The notes: generated by a model from the sequence alone, not told the origin. A DNA stretch of 64,000 nucleotides from Pseudomonas putida (GCF_022627325.1 NZ_JAETZZ010000001.1:744001-808000), one strand, 5' to 3'; shown: positions 10,478-20,029, counted from the first letter of the stretch. Program-made: numbers and translations.

Positions 10478-10836
10478 ATTTTCCATGCAAAATCAGCTGC
10501 TTGACACCTGGCTGGGAGGCGCAGGGCGCGCCACTGAAAAACCAGGCTGCACCAGTTTGAAACCTGTTGCAGGGGCCAGGGCCGGTCCCAGGCGCTGAAC
10601 GTGAAAGGCGATGACATGACCGCGCCGTCGCCTGACGTAGATCAATGCCTTGCAGATCAGTTGATTACCTGCGCTCGGCGGCGGCCGGCCGGGCAGGCGA
10701 AGGCCGGCCCGGCACGTATTTTGAGTACGGCCACAACCGCCAGGCCGGACCGCAGGAGCAGTACTGGTGGTGTATGTCCTCCGGCCATCGCGTTAGCCCG
10801 ATGAGCAGACAATTAGAAAAATCTGGAGAAGGCCCC

Positions 10837-12339
10837 ATGCAACAGAGCAGATCGCAAGTGATCGAGCAGGATGGCCTGTTCGAGCTGTCCGCAGGCAGTG
10901 ACGTGCTCGACAGCCCGCGCTACAACCACGACATCGCGCCCACAAAGGTGCACCAACGCACCTGGAACAAATGGCACATCACCGCACTGTGGGTGGGCAT
11001 GTCCATCTGCGTGCCCACCTATACCCTGGGCGGCGTGCTTACGGCCTACTTTGGCCTCAGCGTGGGCGAGGCGTTGCTGGCGATCCTGCTGGCCAACCTC
11101 ATCGTGCTGATCCCGCTCACCCTCAACGCCTTCCCCGGCACCCAGTACGGCATTCCCTTTCCTGTGTTGCTGCGTTCATCGTTCGGTATCTTCGGCTCCA
11201 ACGTACCCTGCCTGATACGCGCGGTGGTTGCCTGTGGCTGGTTCGGCATCCAGACGATGTTCGGCGGCTTGGCCATTCACCTGTTCCTGGGCTCGATCTT
11301 CGATGACTGGAAAGCGTTGGGCGGCACCGGTGAAGTGATCGGCTTCATGGTGTTCTGGGCCCTCAACCTGTGGGTGGTGTTGCGCGGTGCAGAATCGATC
11401 AAATGGCTCGAAACCCTGTCCGCGCCCTTGTTGGTGGCAGTCGGCTTTGGCCTGCTGTTCTGGGCATTGCCGCACATGTCGATGGCTGAGCTGCTGGCCC
11501 AGCCGCCCAAGCGTCCGGAAGGGGCGAGCGTGGTGAGTTATTTCTGTGCCGGGCTTACCGCGATGGTCGGCTTCTGGGCCACGTTGTCGCTGAACATTCC
11601 GGATTTCAGCCGCTACGCCAAGAGCCAGAAAGACCAGATTCTCGGGCAGATCTTCGGCCTGCCGTTGACCATGTTCCTGTTCGCTTCCTTGGGCGTGGTG
11701 ATGACCGCCGCCTCGGCGTCGCTGGTAGGTGAAACGGTCTCCGACCCGGTCAGCCTGATCGGCAAGATCCAGAGCCCGGGCTGGGTGGCACTGGCCATGG
11801 CGCTGATCGTGATCGCGACGCTGTCGACCAACACCGCGGCCAACATCGTCTCACCGACCAACGACTTCCAGAACATTGCCCCGCGCCTGATCGGGCGCAG
11901 CCGCGCCGTGTGGCTGACAGGCTTCATCGGCCTGGCACTGATGAGCCACGAGTTGCTGAAAAAACTTGGCTGGATCGTTTCCGACATCAGCCTGGAGAGC
12001 GTCTATTCCAACTGGCTGCTGGGGTACTCCAGCCTGCTGGGGCCGATTGCCGGGATCATGGTGGTGGACTACTTCCTGATCCGTCGGCAGAAGCTGGATC
12101 TGGCCGGCCTGTACCGTGATGACATCTACCCGGCCTGGAACTGGGCAGGCTTCGCCGCCTTTGCATTGCCTGTGGCTCTGACCGTGATGGCCATTGGTAA
12201 CAGCAGTTTCAGTTGGTTCTACGACTATGGCTGGTTCACCGGGTCGCTGCTTGGCGGGGTGCTGTACTACGCCCTGGGCGGCTTGGCGGTGCGTGGGCCA
12301 GTGCAGCCTGTGATCAATGCAGACAACAAAAACGCCTGA
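10837..12339 (+). CDS. NCS1-family nucleobase:cation symporter (uracil/dihydropyrimidine/hydantoin uptake)
   Basis: A 500-residue inner-membrane permease with about twelve hydrophobic segments. The NCS1 hallmarks near the N-terminus include NKWHITALWVGMSICVPTY and, after TM3, NAFPGTQYGIPFPVLLRSSFG. I chose ATG 10837 because GGAGAAGG lies 5 nt upstream; an in-frame ATG at 10801 would add 12 residues. It lies 13 nt before the amidohydrolase gene and so imports substrate for the pathway. Related proteins carry uracil, allantoin or hydantoins; which one applies here is not determinable. Confidence 0.88.
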   Translation: MQQSRSQVIEQDGLFELSAGSDVLDSPRYNHDIAPTKVHQRTWNKWHITALWVGMSICVPTYTLGGVLTAYFGLSVGEALLAILLANLIVLIPLTLNAFPGTQYGIPFPVLLRSSFGIFGSNVPCLIRAVVACGWFGIQTMFGGLAIHLFLGSIFDDWKALGGTGEVIGFMVFWALNLWVVLRGAESIKWLETLSAPLLVAVGFGLLFWALPHMSMAELLAQPPKRPEGASVVSYFCAGLTAMVGFWATLSLNIPDFSRYAKSQKDQILGQIFGLPLTMFLFASLGVVMTAASASLVGETVSDPVSLIGKIQSPGWVALAMALIVIATLSTNTAANIVSPTNDFQNIAPRLIGRSRAVWLTGFIGLALMSHELLKKLGWIVSDISLESVYSNWLLGYSSLLGPIAGIMVVDYFLIRRQKLDLAGLYRDDIYPAWNWAGFAAFALPVALTVMAIGNSSFSWFYDYGWFTGSLLGGVLYYALGGLAVRGPVQPVINADNKNA

Positions 12340-12352
12340 GGAGACCTAACCC

Positions 12353-13636
12353 ATGACCCCAGCCCAACAAGCCCTGCAATCGACTGAACACCATGTGAAC
12401 AGTGAGCGCCTGTGGCAATCGCTGATGGACCTCGCCCGCCTCGGTGCCACACCCAAGGGCGGTGTCTGCCGCCTGGCGCTGACCGACCTCGACCGCCAGG
12501 CCCGCGACCTGTTCGTCGAGTGGTGCGAGGCTGCCGGTTGCAGCGTCAGTGTCGATGCCGTCGGCAATATCTTTGCCCGTCGGCCAGGGCGCAATCCCAA
12601 GCTGCCACCGGTGATGACCGGCAGCCATATCGATACTCAGCCCACCGGTGGCAAGTTCGATGGCTGCTTTGGGGTGATGGCGGGCCTTGAGGTGATCCGC
12701 ACCCTCAATGACCTGGGCATCGAGACTGAAGCCCCGATGGAGGTGGTGGTCTGGACCAACGAGGAAGGCTCGCGTTTTGCGCCCTGCATGATGGGCTCGG
12801 GGGTGTTTGCCGGCAAATTCACCCTGGAGGAAACCTTGGCCAAGCGTGATGCCCAGGGCGTGAGCATGGGCGAGGCGTTGACCGCCATCGGCTACGCCGG
12901 CCAGCGTGCAGTGCTTGGCCACCCGGTAGGCGCGTATTTCGAAGCCCATATCGAGCAGGGGCCGATCCTTGAGGACCAGGCCAAGACCATCGGTGTGGTG
13001 CTTGGCGCGCTGGGGCAGAAGTGGTTCGACCTGACCTTGCGTGGCGTTGAAGCCCATGCCGGCCCTACGCCGATGCACCTGCGCAAGGATGCACTGGTCG
13101 GCGCTGCGGCGGTGGTAGAAGCGGTCAACCGGGCCGCGCTGGGCCATCAGCCGCATGCCTGTGGCACGGTTGGTTGCCTGCAGGCGTACCCCGGTTCTCG
13201 CAACGTGATCCCGGGCGAAGTGCGCATGACCCTGGACTTTCGTCACCTCGAAGCCCAGCAGCTGGACTCGATGATCGCTGACGTGCGCGCAGTGATTGAG
13301 ACCACCTGTGCCAAGCATGGGCTGAGCCATGAATTGACCCCCACGGCCGACTTTCCGGCCCTGTACTTCGACCGCAGTTGCGTCGATGCCGTGCGTGATT
13401 CGGCGCGGACACTGGGCTTGCCGCACATGGACATCGTCAGTGGGGCGGGGCATGACGCGATCTTCCTGGCCGAGTTGGGGCCGGCGGGGATGATCTTCGT
13501 GCCGTGTGAAAACGGCATCAGCCATAACGAAATCGAGAACGCCACCCCGCAAGACCTGGCAGCGGGCTGCGCGGTATTGCTGCGCGCCATGCTGGCGGCG
13601 TCGGAGGCAATCGCCAGCGGGCGGCTGGCGGCGTGA
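12353..13636 (+). CDS. Zn-dependent N-carbamoyl-beta-alanine amidohydrolase (HyuC/AmaB family)
   Basis: Final step of reductive pyrimidine degradation: N-carbamoyl-beta-alanine to beta-alanine, CO2 and ammonia. It has 427 residues, M20 peptidase-like fold. Metal-binding motifs are GSHIDTQPTGGKFDG, WTNEEGSRFAPCM and HIEQGPILE, with a late GAGHDAIF. The insert RGVEAHAGPTPMHLRKDAL belongs to the dimerisation/lid domain. It follows the permease in the same operon. Hydantoinase/L-carbamoylase specificities exist in the same family, but the neighbours argue for the pyrimidine role. Confidence 0.9.
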   Translation: MTPAQQALQSTEHHVNSERLWQSLMDLARLGATPKGGVCRLALTDLDRQARDLFVEWCEAAGCSVSVDAVGNIFARRPGRNPKLPPVMTGSHIDTQPTGGKFDGCFGVMAGLEVIRTLNDLGIETEAPMEVVVWTNEEGSRFAPCMMGSGVFAGKFTLEETLAKRDAQGVSMGEALTAIGYAGQRAVLGHPVGAYFEAHIEQGPILEDQAKTIGVVLGALGQKWFDLTLRGVEAHAGPTPMHLRKDALVGAAAVVEAVNRAALGHQPHACGTVGCLQAYPGSRNVIPGEVRMTLDFRHLEAQQLDSMIADVRAVIETTCAKHGLSHELTPTADFPALYFDRSCVDAVRDSARTLGLPHMDIVSGAGHDAIFLAELGPAGMIFVPCENGISHNEIENATPQDLAAGCAVLLRAMLAASEAIASGRLAA

Positions 13637-13646
13637 TGCCTTGACG

Positions 13647-13678
13647 GGCCGCCTCGCCGGCTAACCGGCGAGGCGGCC
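13647..13678. terminator. 14-bp perfect GC hairpin after the amidohydrolase gene
   Basis: A left arm at 13647-13660 and a right arm at 13665-13678 pair perfectly over 14 bp around a CTAA loop, 10 nt after the stop codon. No T-tract follows, so it may be a REP-type palindrome that also ends or stabilises the transcript. The remaining 169 nt to the next gene is AT-rich and holds only a 23-codon minus-strand frame with no ribosome binding site. Confidence 0.55.
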
Positions 13679-13847
13679 GCTGGAGGGTCACTCCGCCGCC
13701 ATCAGGCCAACGCCTCTCGGCTGCTGCTGGCCACCTTGGTGTGGCGCAGCGTCGGCGAAAGCGAATATTCCATTTTCGTTAAAGAAAAAATAACGCTTTC
13801 ACTCGCTGGAATTGTCGGTTTGTGAAGCGTGGTGCCGGTGTGATTGG

Positions 13848-14840
13848 CTAAACGTCCGTGACCCGACCCAGGCACCCATCGCGCCCGATGTGGTAACGCT
13901 GCAGGTCCTGGGCCAGGGTCAGGTTGCCGCTGTAATGGGCCTGCGCCTCTTCCCTGACCTGGTCGATGCACGGGCTGCGCCGCGGGTCTGCCTGATAGCG
14001 GGCACTGAAATGCGTCAGCACCAGGTTGCGCACGCCGGCCGTTTCGGCAAAGCGCGCCACGGCGGCCGCACTGCTGTGGCCGAAGCTGACCCCTGTGCGC
14101 TCGATGATCGGTTGGGTGAATGTCGCTTCGTGCACCAGCACGTCTACGTCTTTCGCCGCTTCGGCCAACAGGTCGGGGGTGTCGTTGTCGCCGCAGACGA
14201 TCACCCGCCGTGCCGGGCGCGAGGCGCGCAGGTAGTCGCGGCCATCCAGCACTCGCCCCGCGTGCTCGACCGTCTGGCCCTTGGCAAGCTCGCCCCACAG
14301 CGGGCCGCGGGGGATACCTTCGGCATCCAGGCGCTGCACGTCAAGGCGCGGTTCGGGGTTCAACTCGGTGAACACGAAAGCCACGCTGGGCACCCGGTGC
14401 GACAGCTGTACGCTGCTGACCGCCAGGGTATCGCTGCGCCATTGATCCCGTTGCTCGACCGCGAGCAAACGCAGTTCGAACGGCAGGAAGGTATCGCTGG
14501 CGGCCAGGCTCAGGCGCACCCAGTCGTGCAAGGCTGCCGGCAGCACCAGGTCCAGCGGTGCCGTGCGCCCGCTCATGCCCGCGCTGGCCAGCAGGCCTGG
14601 CAGGCCGAAGCAATGGTCGCCGTGCACATGGGTGATGAAGATGGCGCGCAGGTCGCGGACCGACAACGGCGTGTGCAGCAGTTGATGCTGTGTACCTTCG
14701 CCGCAATCGACCAGGTACCAGTGGCTGCCGCTGGCTTCGATCACGGCAGTGGCGCTGACGTTGCGCGCTTTTGTGGGCACCCCGGCCGAGGTGCCCAGAA
14801 ACAGCAGGTCCAATGACTGACTCCAAGTCTGAGTGGGCAC
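13848..14840 (-). CDS. Ribonuclease Z-like metallo-beta-lactamase-fold hydrolase
   Basis: A 330-residue protein of the ElaC/RNase Z family, which processes the 3' ends of tRNA precursors or acts as a phosphodiesterase. The zinc motif HVHGDH lies at residues 71-76. [11 protein letters not shown] (about 45-55), the later HEATF near residue 240, [12 protein letters not shown] and a final LTHFSARY complete the family pattern. There is no transmembrane segment. It runs in the same direction as the lipocalin gene upstream, 35 nt away. Bacteria with CCA-encoding tRNAs often carry a non-essential copy, so the physiological substrate is uncertain. Confidence 0.85.
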   Translation of the reverse strand: MPTQTWSQSLDLLFLGTSAGVPTKARNVSATAVIEASGSHWYLVDCGEGTQHQLLHTPLSVRDLRAIFITHVHGDHCFGLPGLLASAGMSGRTAPLDLVLPAALHDWVRLSLAASDTFLPFELRLLAVEQRDQWRSDTLAVSSVQLSHRVPSVAFVFTELNPEPRLDVQRLDAEGIPRGPLWGELAKGQTVEHAGRVLDGRDYLRASRPARRVIVCGDNDTPDLLAEAAKDVDVLVHEATFTQPIIERTGVSFGHSSAAAVARFAETAGVRNLVLTHFSARYQADPRRSPCIDQVREEAQAHYSGNLTLAQDLQRYHIGRDGCLGRVTDV

Positions 14841-14875
14841 TCACCAAAGCCCGACTGAATCGGGGCATCGATGAA

Positions 14876-15442
14876 TCAGGGGGTTACTGCATCATCGCCC
14901 TGCCGCCAGATCAGCTCGCGGGTGTCATAGCCCTGTTTCTTGGCAATGGCCAGCATCTGCTCACGGGTCTGGTCGTTGATCACCGGGGTGCGCGACAGCA
15001 GCCACAGGTACTCGCGGTTGGGGTGCCCGACCAGTGCTACGCGGTAGTCCTTGTCGTGGTACAGCACCCAGTATTCGCCCTTGGTCAAACCTGGCGCCAG
15101 GCGGCTGAACCAGTTGTCGAAGGTGACCCACAGCTTGTCGGTCTTGCCCGGCTGCTGGGCTTCGGCGATGCCTTTGGCCTCGTTCCACTGGCCGTCCTTT
15201 TCCTTGCAGCGGTTGGTCACATCGATACGACCGTCTTCGCGCAAGCCATAGATGGCTTCGGACTGCACGCAGTTGCGTTGGAAGAACATCGGCAAGCGCG
15301 CTTGCTCGTACCAGGTGCCTTGGTAGCGCTGCAGGTCGACCTGTTGGGTGGTCGGTGGGGCGCGATGCTCATCGCTCGAACCGGCGCAGCCGGCCAGGGC
15401 CAGTGTCATGCAGGAAACAATCAGGGCTGTACGCATCGCCAT
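14876..15442 (-). CDS. blc: Outer-membrane lipocalin lipoprotein (Blc-like)
   Basis: A 188-residue lipoprotein with a signal peptide ending in the lipobox LAGC (from MAMRTALIVSCMTLALAGC). I set the start at ATG 15442, preceded by AAGAGG; the frame upstream would add 47 residues in front of the signal peptide. The lipocalin signatures are RYQGTWYEQARLP near the mature N-terminus and LVGHPNREYLWLLSRTP near the C-terminus. Blc-type lipocalins bind fatty acids or lysophospholipids at the outer membrane and are usually stress-induced. Confidence 0.88.
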   Translation of the reverse strand: MAMRTALIVSCMTLALAGCAGSSDEHRAPPTTQQVDLQRYQGTWYEQARLPMFFQRNCVQSEAIYGLREDGRIDVTNRCKEKDGQWNEAKGIAEAQQPGKTDKLWVTFDNWFSRLAPGLTKGEYWVLYHDKDYRVALVGHPNREYLWLLSRTPVINDQTREQMLAIAKKQGYDTRELIWRQGDDAVTP

Positions 15443-15648
15443 GGCAAACCTCTTGGGAAGGGATGAAGAGCTTACCTGTGTTTCGATGTGTGTGAGGCGC
15501 AAAAGTTGTACGCTTTTTTCATGCCGGGCAAAGCTATGACGGCATGGCCCTGGCAACCCCTCGGCAAGTCCCGGTTTTGGCACAAGTACGGCAACCGGGC
15601 TGGGTTACCATCCGTGCAGTTAACCTTTCCCCCGCAGGAGTGCAGCCC

Positions 15649-16461
15649 GTGACCGAGTACAGCGCATTCAAGGTCGAACTGACCGACAACATCGCCCATG
15701 TGCAGATCAATCGCCCTGAAAAGATCAACGCCATGAATGCTGCCTTCTGGGAAGAGATCGTCGATATCTTCCAGTGGATCGACGACACCGATGCAGTGCG
15801 CGCCGTGGTCATCAGCGGCGCGGGCAAGCATTTTTCTTCGGGTATCGACTTGATGATGCTGGCCTCGCTGGCCGGCCAGATGGGCAAGGACGTTGGCCGT
15901 AATGCGCGCCTGCTGCGCCGTACCATCCTGCGCCTGCAGGCCTCCTTCAATGCCGTGGACAACTGCCGCAAGCCGGTGCTGGCGGCCATCCAGGGCTATT
16001 GCATTGGCGGTGCCATCGACCTGGTGTCGGCCTGCGACATGCGCTATTGCAGCGCGGAGGCGCAGTTTTCGATCAAGGAGATCGACATGGGCATGGCCGC
16101 AGATGTCGGCACCCTGCAACGTTTGCCACGCATCATCGGCGACGGCATCATGCGTGAACTGGCCTTCACCGGGCGCAATGTTGCGGCCGACGAGGCGCTG
16201 CGCATCGGCCTGGTCAACCGGGTCTATGATGATCAGGCTGCGTTGCTCGACGGGGTCTTTGCCATTGCCCGCGAGATTGCCGCAAAATCACCGATCGCTG
16301 TGGCGGGCACCAAGGAGATGCTCAGCTACATGCGTGACCATCGCATCGACGATGGCCTGGAGTACATCGCCACCTGGAACGCTGCCATGCTGCAGTCCGA
16401 AGACTTGCGCGTGGCTGTGGCGGCCCATATGAGCAAACAGAAACCGACGTTCGCCGACTGA
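15649..16461 (+). CDS. Delta(3,5)-delta(2,4)-dienoyl-CoA isomerase-type crotonase
   Basis: A 270-residue crotonase. The start is GTG 15649 with GGAG 8 nt upstream; the frame continues upstream but without a better site. The oxyanion-hole motifs are GKHFSSGIDLMM and IQGYCIGGAIDL. Glu144 and Asp152 in KEIDMGMAADVGTLQRLP match the two catalytic acids of mammalian ECH1 in sequence context and spacing (8 residues), which points to dienoyl-CoA isomerase rather than simple hydratase. It serves beta-oxidation of unsaturated acyl-CoAs with double bonds at odd positions. It may be co-transcribed with nudC, 33 nt downstream. Confidence 0.82.
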   Translation: MTEYSAFKVELTDNIAHVQINRPEKINAMNAAFWEEIVDIFQWIDDTDAVRAVVISGAGKHFSSGIDLMMLASLAGQMGKDVGRNARLLRRTILRLQASFNAVDNCRKPVLAAIQGYCIGGAIDLVSACDMRYCSAEAQFSIKEIDMGMAADVGTLQRLPRIIGDGIMRELAFTGRNVAADEALRIGLVNRVYDDQAALLDGVFAIAREIAAKSPIAVAGTKEMLSYMRDHRIDDGLEYIATWNAAMLQSEDLRVAVAAHMSKQKPTFAD

Positions 16462-16494
16462 CCGGGCCGGGGGACGCAGTAAAGGAACCCCGAC

Positions 16495-17325
16495 ATGTCA
16501 GCACGCTGGACTAGCGCAGTACTCGACCCGCAGATCACCGGTGGCTGGGCTGTCGCCCGCAGCCCGGAAGGGTTTCTGGTGGACGCCAATGGCGCGCTGT
16601 TCCCCCGCGACTGGCTCAAGCGGCAGGACCTGGATGTGCTGGCCGAGCACGGTATCGGCCATTTCGACGGCGAGCCGGTATTCCTGCTGGAACTGCGCAG
16701 CGCTGCCGAGGTGCCCGGTTGCGGCTGGCGCGGCCTGCGGGCGTTCATGCTCGAAGGCGATTTCGATCTTTACAAGGTGCTTGGCTACGCCGCGCAGATC
16801 GGCACCTGGGCGCGCGAACACCGGTTCTGCGGCAGTTGCGGCCAACCGATGACGCAGATCCGCTGGGAGCGGGCGATGTACTGCCAGCCTTGCGACCTGC
16901 GCAGCTACCCACGCATCTCGCCGAGTATGATCGTGCTGGTGACCCGTGGCGACGAGATCCTGCTGGCCCGGTCGCCGCGCTTCGTCACCGGCGTCTACAG
17001 CACCCTCGCAGGCTTTGCCGAACCGGGCGAAGCGGCCGAGGATTGCCTGGTGCGGGAAGTGCGTGAAGAGGTGGCGGTCGAGGTCACCAATATCCAGTAC
17101 GTCGGCAGCCAGTGCTGGCCGTTTCCGCACTCGATGATGCTGGGCTTCCACGCCGAGTATGCCGGTGGCGAGATCGTCATGCAGCCGGATGAGATCGAAG
17201 ACGCCAGGTGGTTCAACGTGCACGACCTGCCACCACTGCCGGCCGGGCGTTCCATCGCCCGGTACCTGATCGATCTGTATGTGGCACGGCGATTGGGCTT
17301 GCCTGAGCCTGTCCTGCCTCGTTGA
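16495..17325 (+). CDS. nudC: NAD(H) pyrophosphatase / RNA decapping Nudix hydrolase
   Basis: Hydrolyses NADH to NMNH and AMP and in E. coli removes NAD caps from RNA. It has 276 residues. A zinc ribbon in the middle has CGSCG (about residues 118-122) and CQPC. The Nudix box [20 protein letters not shown] follows. The NudC-specific downstream motif is [11 protein letters not shown], with Cys where the classical SQPWPFPxS has Pro. Confidence 0.92.
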   Translation: MSARWTSAVLDPQITGGWAVARSPEGFLVDANGALFPRDWLKRQDLDVLAEHGIGHFDGEPVFLLELRSAAEVPGCGWRGLRAFMLEGDFDLYKVLGYAAQIGTWAREHRFCGSCGQPMTQIRWERAMYCQPCDLRSYPRISPSMIVLVTRGDEILLARSPRFVTGVYSTLAGFAEPGEAAEDCLVREVREEVAVEVTNIQYVGSQCWPFPHSMMLGFHAEYAGGEIVMQPDEIEDARWFNVHDLPPLPAGRSIARYLIDLYVARRLGLPEPVLPR

Positions 17326-17452
17326 GGGCGCTTGGGGTAGTGCCAGGGGGCATGCTTGACCTGGTATTTTTGTCAGTTTCAGACCTCACTGCGCCCGCTT
17401 AGCATTCAGTGGTATTTGACGGATCGATGCCACTGTTGGCGCAGGAAGCCTT

Positions 17453-18970
17453 ATGAAACCCACCGTCCGCGAGCATGAACAGGAGACGTTGCGTAATAGT
17501 TCGATCGGGCGCGCCCTGGTAGATACAGCGATGGTCCATGAGGCTATCGATATCGAAAAGCGCATCAGCGCACAGGCAAGTGTCGAGGCGCCTCAGGGTG
17601 AGTCGCCCATCGTCACGCTCCAAGGCAGCGGGCATGTCATCGTGACTGCCGCCCATGCCTCCGAGTCCTTTCGTGAAGGCCGGTTTCGCATTTCCGACGG
17701 TGGTGGGACGGCTGCCCTGGCACACATGCTCAACAGGCTCGCTTCGGCAACGGTGCTTTACACCCAGTACCGCTCACCGTCCGACCCGAACTATTACGAT
17801 GACAATGCATTCAAGGAAACGCTGGCTGAACTGATTGACCGCCAGAGGCCGATGGTGGTCCTGGATATTCATGGCAGTCATGACTTCAGGCCCTACGATA
17901 TCGACATTGGCACGCTCAATGGCAGGTCTCTGCTGGGTGATGCTTCATTGTTGCCGGCCCTGCTCGACAGCCTTCAGCAGGAAGGCATCGGCAACTTTTC
18001 GGATAACTACTTCAGCGCCCAGGCGCATCAGACCATTACCCGATTTGCTTGCACCCGGGGTGTGCCCACCCTTCAGCTGGAAATCAGCAGCACCTGGTTG
18101 CGGCCCTCGGAGGGGGGCATGATGGCTCACCGGTTCGCGCAGTTGCTGCAGGGGCTGGCCCGCTATGCAAGCGCTGTCGCTGCGCCCGAATGGGGCCAGC
18201 AAGGCGCCGACCCAGGCCCTGCGTCAGGCCTGGCCGAACCAGTGCTGCCAGGCCAGGCGTGCGGTCAGCGCCAGGACCACGGTGATGAATACCGGGCGGA
18301 TGAACTTGCTGCCGCCGCTGATCGCCGTGCGTGCGCCGAAAAACGCGCCGACCATCACCGACAGGCCCATGCACAGGCCGACGATGTAATCCACCTGCCC
18401 GGAAATGACGAACACCGTCAACGCCGCGATGTTGCTGACGAAGTTCATGCTGCGTGCCACGCCGCTGGCACGGACCAGGTCGATGGGGTAGAGCAGCAGG
18501 GTGCTCACCGTCCAGAAAGCACCGGTGCCGGGTCCGGCCACGCCATCGTAGAAGCCCAGGGTGAAGCCCTGCGGGAACTGCCACTTCTTCTTGATCGGCG
18601 CATCGGCATCCAGCGGCGCTTTGGGGGTACCCCCGAACAGCAGGTAGATGCCGCAGGCGAAGACGACTACCGGCAGCATCTTGTTCAGCCATTCGGCCGG
18701 CATGTAATGGGCAATGACCGCGCCGATCAGCGCGCCGACCAGGGTGGCGAGCAAGGCCGGGCGCCATTGCGCCGGGTGGAAGAGCTTGCGTTTGTAGTAG
18801 GTGAAACCCGCGGTAGCCGAGCCGAACGTCGAGCTCAGCTTGTTGGTGCCCAGCACCAGGTGCGGCGGCATGCCAGCGGTGAGCAGTGCCGGGGTGGTGA
18901 GCAGGCCACCTCCGCCGGCGATGGCGTCGATGAAACCGGCGACGAAGGCGACCAGGGCGAGGATCAGTAA
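17453..18970 (+). CDS. N-formylglutamate amidohydrolase-like protein with antisense C-terminal extension
   Basis: The frame has 505 codons, but only the first ~255 look like a real protein. These contain VIVTAAHASESFREGRF, VVLDIHGSHDFRP, DIDIGTLNGRSLL and LQLEISSTWLRP, the pattern of the N-formylglutamate amidohydrolase/zinc hydrolase superfamily. AGGAAG 4 nt before the ATG supports the start. From about 18224 onward the frame is the complement of the convergent TSUP gene, and the translation is low-complexity and Gln/Arg/Asp-rich. The natural stop therefore seems lost, or the tail is translated. The gene is visibly less GC-rich than its neighbours, suggesting later acquisition. Substrate unknown. 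Confidence 0.6.
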   Translation: MKPTVREHEQETLRNSSIGRALVDTAMVHEAIDIEKRISAQASVEAPQGESPIVTLQGSGHVIVTAAHASESFREGRFRISDGGGTAALAHMLNRLASATVLYTQYRSPSDPNYYDDNAFKETLAELIDRQRPMVVLDIHGSHDFRPYDIDIGTLNGRSLLGDASLLPALLDSLQQEGIGNFSDNYFSAQAHQTITRFACTRGVPTLQLEISSTWLRPSEGGMMAHRFAQLLQGLARYASAVAAPEWGQQGADPGPASGLAEPVLPGQACGQRQDHGDEYRADELAAAADRRACAEKRADHHRQAHAQADDVIHLPGNDEHRQRRDVADEVHAACHAAGTDQVDGVEQQGAHRPESTGAGSGHAIVEAQGEALRELPLLLDRRIGIQRRFGGTPEQQVDAAGEDDYRQHLVQPFGRHVMGNDRADQRADQGGEQGRAPLRRVEELAFVVGETRGSRAERRAQLVGAQHQVRRHASGEQCRGGEQATSAGDGVDETGDEGDQGEDQ

Positions 18971-19003
18971 GGTGAGCGGTTCTACGGTGAGTTCGAAGGG
19001 CAT
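18224..19003 (-). CDS. TSUP/TauE-SafE family membrane permease
   Basis: A 259-residue integral membrane protein (sulfite/anion exporter family, DUF81). The N-terminal half-repeat has VAFVAGFIDAIAGGGGLLTTPALL and GTNKLSSTFGSATAGFTYYK; the second half has FYDGVAGPGTGAFWTVST, the duplicated signature. About eight hydrophobic segments. I chose ATG 19003 at the natural start of TM1; no strong ribosome binding site is visible. Its 3' 747 nt are overlapped antisense by the frame of the convergent neighbour. Transported anion unknown. Confidence 0.85.
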   Translation of the reverse strand: MPFELTVEPLTLLILALVAFVAGFIDAIAGGGGLLTTPALLTAGMPPHLVLGTNKLSSTFGSATAGFTYYKRKLFHPAQWRPALLATLVGALIGAVIAHYMPAEWLNKMLPVVVFACGIYLLFGGTPKAPLDADAPIKKKWQFPQGFTLGFYDGVAGPGTGAFWTVSTLLLYPIDLVRASGVARSMNFVSNIAALTVFVISGQVDYIVGLCMGLSVMVGAFFGARTAISGGSKFIRPVFITVVLALTARLAWQHWFGQA

Positions 19004-19083
19004 GGGTGTCTGGCAGGCAGGGGGCAGCAAAATGCCGCGCTAGAAGGGCAACATGGTAATCCCGGGCGGGGTGGGTTGCCAGT

Positions 19084-19182
19084 GCCGGCCTCATTCACTT
19101 GGCAAGCCCGCCCTCACAGGTTCTGCACAGTGGCCAAGGCCGGCGATGGTCCTGTGAAAGCCGCCTTGCCAGCGATGAGGCC
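19084..19182. repeat. REPIN-like pair of REP sequences
   Basis: The unit at 19151-19182 begins CCTGTGAAAGCCGCCTTGCC and ends GCGATGAGGCC. It matches the layout of the P. putida REP family (CCTGTG, GC-rich palindrome, GAGGCC tail). An inverted partner lies at about 19084-19120 (GGCCTCATT then GGCAAGCCCGCCCTCACAGG). The two sit head to head between the TSUP and hydrolase genes. Confidence 0.65.
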
Positions 19183-19198
19183 AGCGCGGACGATGGCG

Positions 19199-20029
19199 TC
19201 AGCTTCGGATGAAGGCCAGCAAATCCGCATTGATCACATCGGCGTGGGTCGTCGGCATGCCATGCGGGAAGCCCTTGTAGGTTTTCAACGTGCCATTGGG
19301 CAGCAGCTTGGCCGACAGTGGGCCGGAGTTTTCATAGGGAACGATCTGGTCATCGTCACCATGCATCACCAGCACTGGCTGCTGGATCTTCTTCAGGTCT
19401 TCGGTGAAGTCAGTCTGGGAAAACGCTACGATCCCGTCGTAGTGCGCTTTGGCGCTGCCGATCATGCCTTGGCGCCACCAATTGGCAATGACCCCTTCGG
19501 CAGGCTCGGCGCCTGGCCGGTTGTAGCCGTAGAACGGTCCGCTCGGCACATCGCGGTAGAACTGGGCTCGGTTACCTGCCACCTGTGCCTGGAACCCGTC
19601 GAACACTGATTTGGGCAAGCCTCCTGGGTTGTCCGGGGTTTGCACCATCAACGGCGGCACGGCGGCGATCAGCACCGCTTTGGCCACCTTGTCGCCTGGG
19701 TGGCGGGCCATGTACCGTACCACTTCGCCGCCTCCGGTGGAGTGGCCGACATGCACCGCACCCTGGATCCCCAGATGCTCGACCACGGCGGCCACGTCAT
19801 CGGCGTAGTGGTCCATGTCATGGCCGTCCCATACCTGGCTGGAGCGGCCGTGGCCGCGGCGGTCGTGGGCGACGACACGGAAGCCTTGGCCAAGGAAGAA
19901 CAACAGCTGCGCGTCCCAGTCGTCCGCACTGAGCGGCCAGCCGTGGTGGAAGTGGATGACCTGCGCATCGCGCGGGCCCCAGTCCTTGTAGAAGATCTGA
20001 ACGCCATCCTTCGTGGTCACGTAGCTCAT
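19199..20029 (-). CDS. Alpha/beta hydrolase, non-haem haloperoxidase/arylesterase type
   Basis: A 276-residue cytosolic alpha/beta hydrolase. The oxyanion-hole region is FHHGWPLSADDWD. The nucleophile elbow is GHSTGGGE (Ser near residue 96), the acid is in VMHGDDDQIVPYE and the His in FPHGMPTTHADVIN. This arrangement matches bacterial cofactor-free haloperoxidases and Pseudomonas arylesterases, which in vivo probably act as esterases or perhydrolases. Monocistronic, flanked by REP-like repeats on both sides. Confidence 0.85.
   Translation of the reverse strand: MSYVTTKDGVQIFYKDWGPRDAQVIHFHHGWPLSADDWDAQLLFFLGQGFRVVAHDRRGHGRSSQVWDGHDMDHYADDVAAVVEHLGIQGAVHVGHSTGGGEVVRYMARHPGDKVAKAVLIAAVPPLMVQTPDNPGGLPKSVFDGFQAQVAGNRAQFYRDVPSGPFYGYNRPGAEPAEGVIANWWRQGMIGSAKAHYDGIVAFSQTDFTEDLKKIQQPVLVMHGDDDQIVPYENSGPLSAKLLPNGTLKTYKGFPHGMPTTHADVINADLLAFIRS

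Noticed and set aside
10601..10836. Possible N-terminal extension or small gene ahead of the NCS1 permease
   Set aside because: The frame runs in from 10645, but the extension is not NCS1-like and the strong GGAGAAGG site fixes the start at 10837.
13702..13848. Possible small minus-strand gene ending near 13702
   Set aside because: The frame is mostly the complement reading of the RNase Z-like gene. The only independent part is a 23-codon tail without a ribosome binding site.
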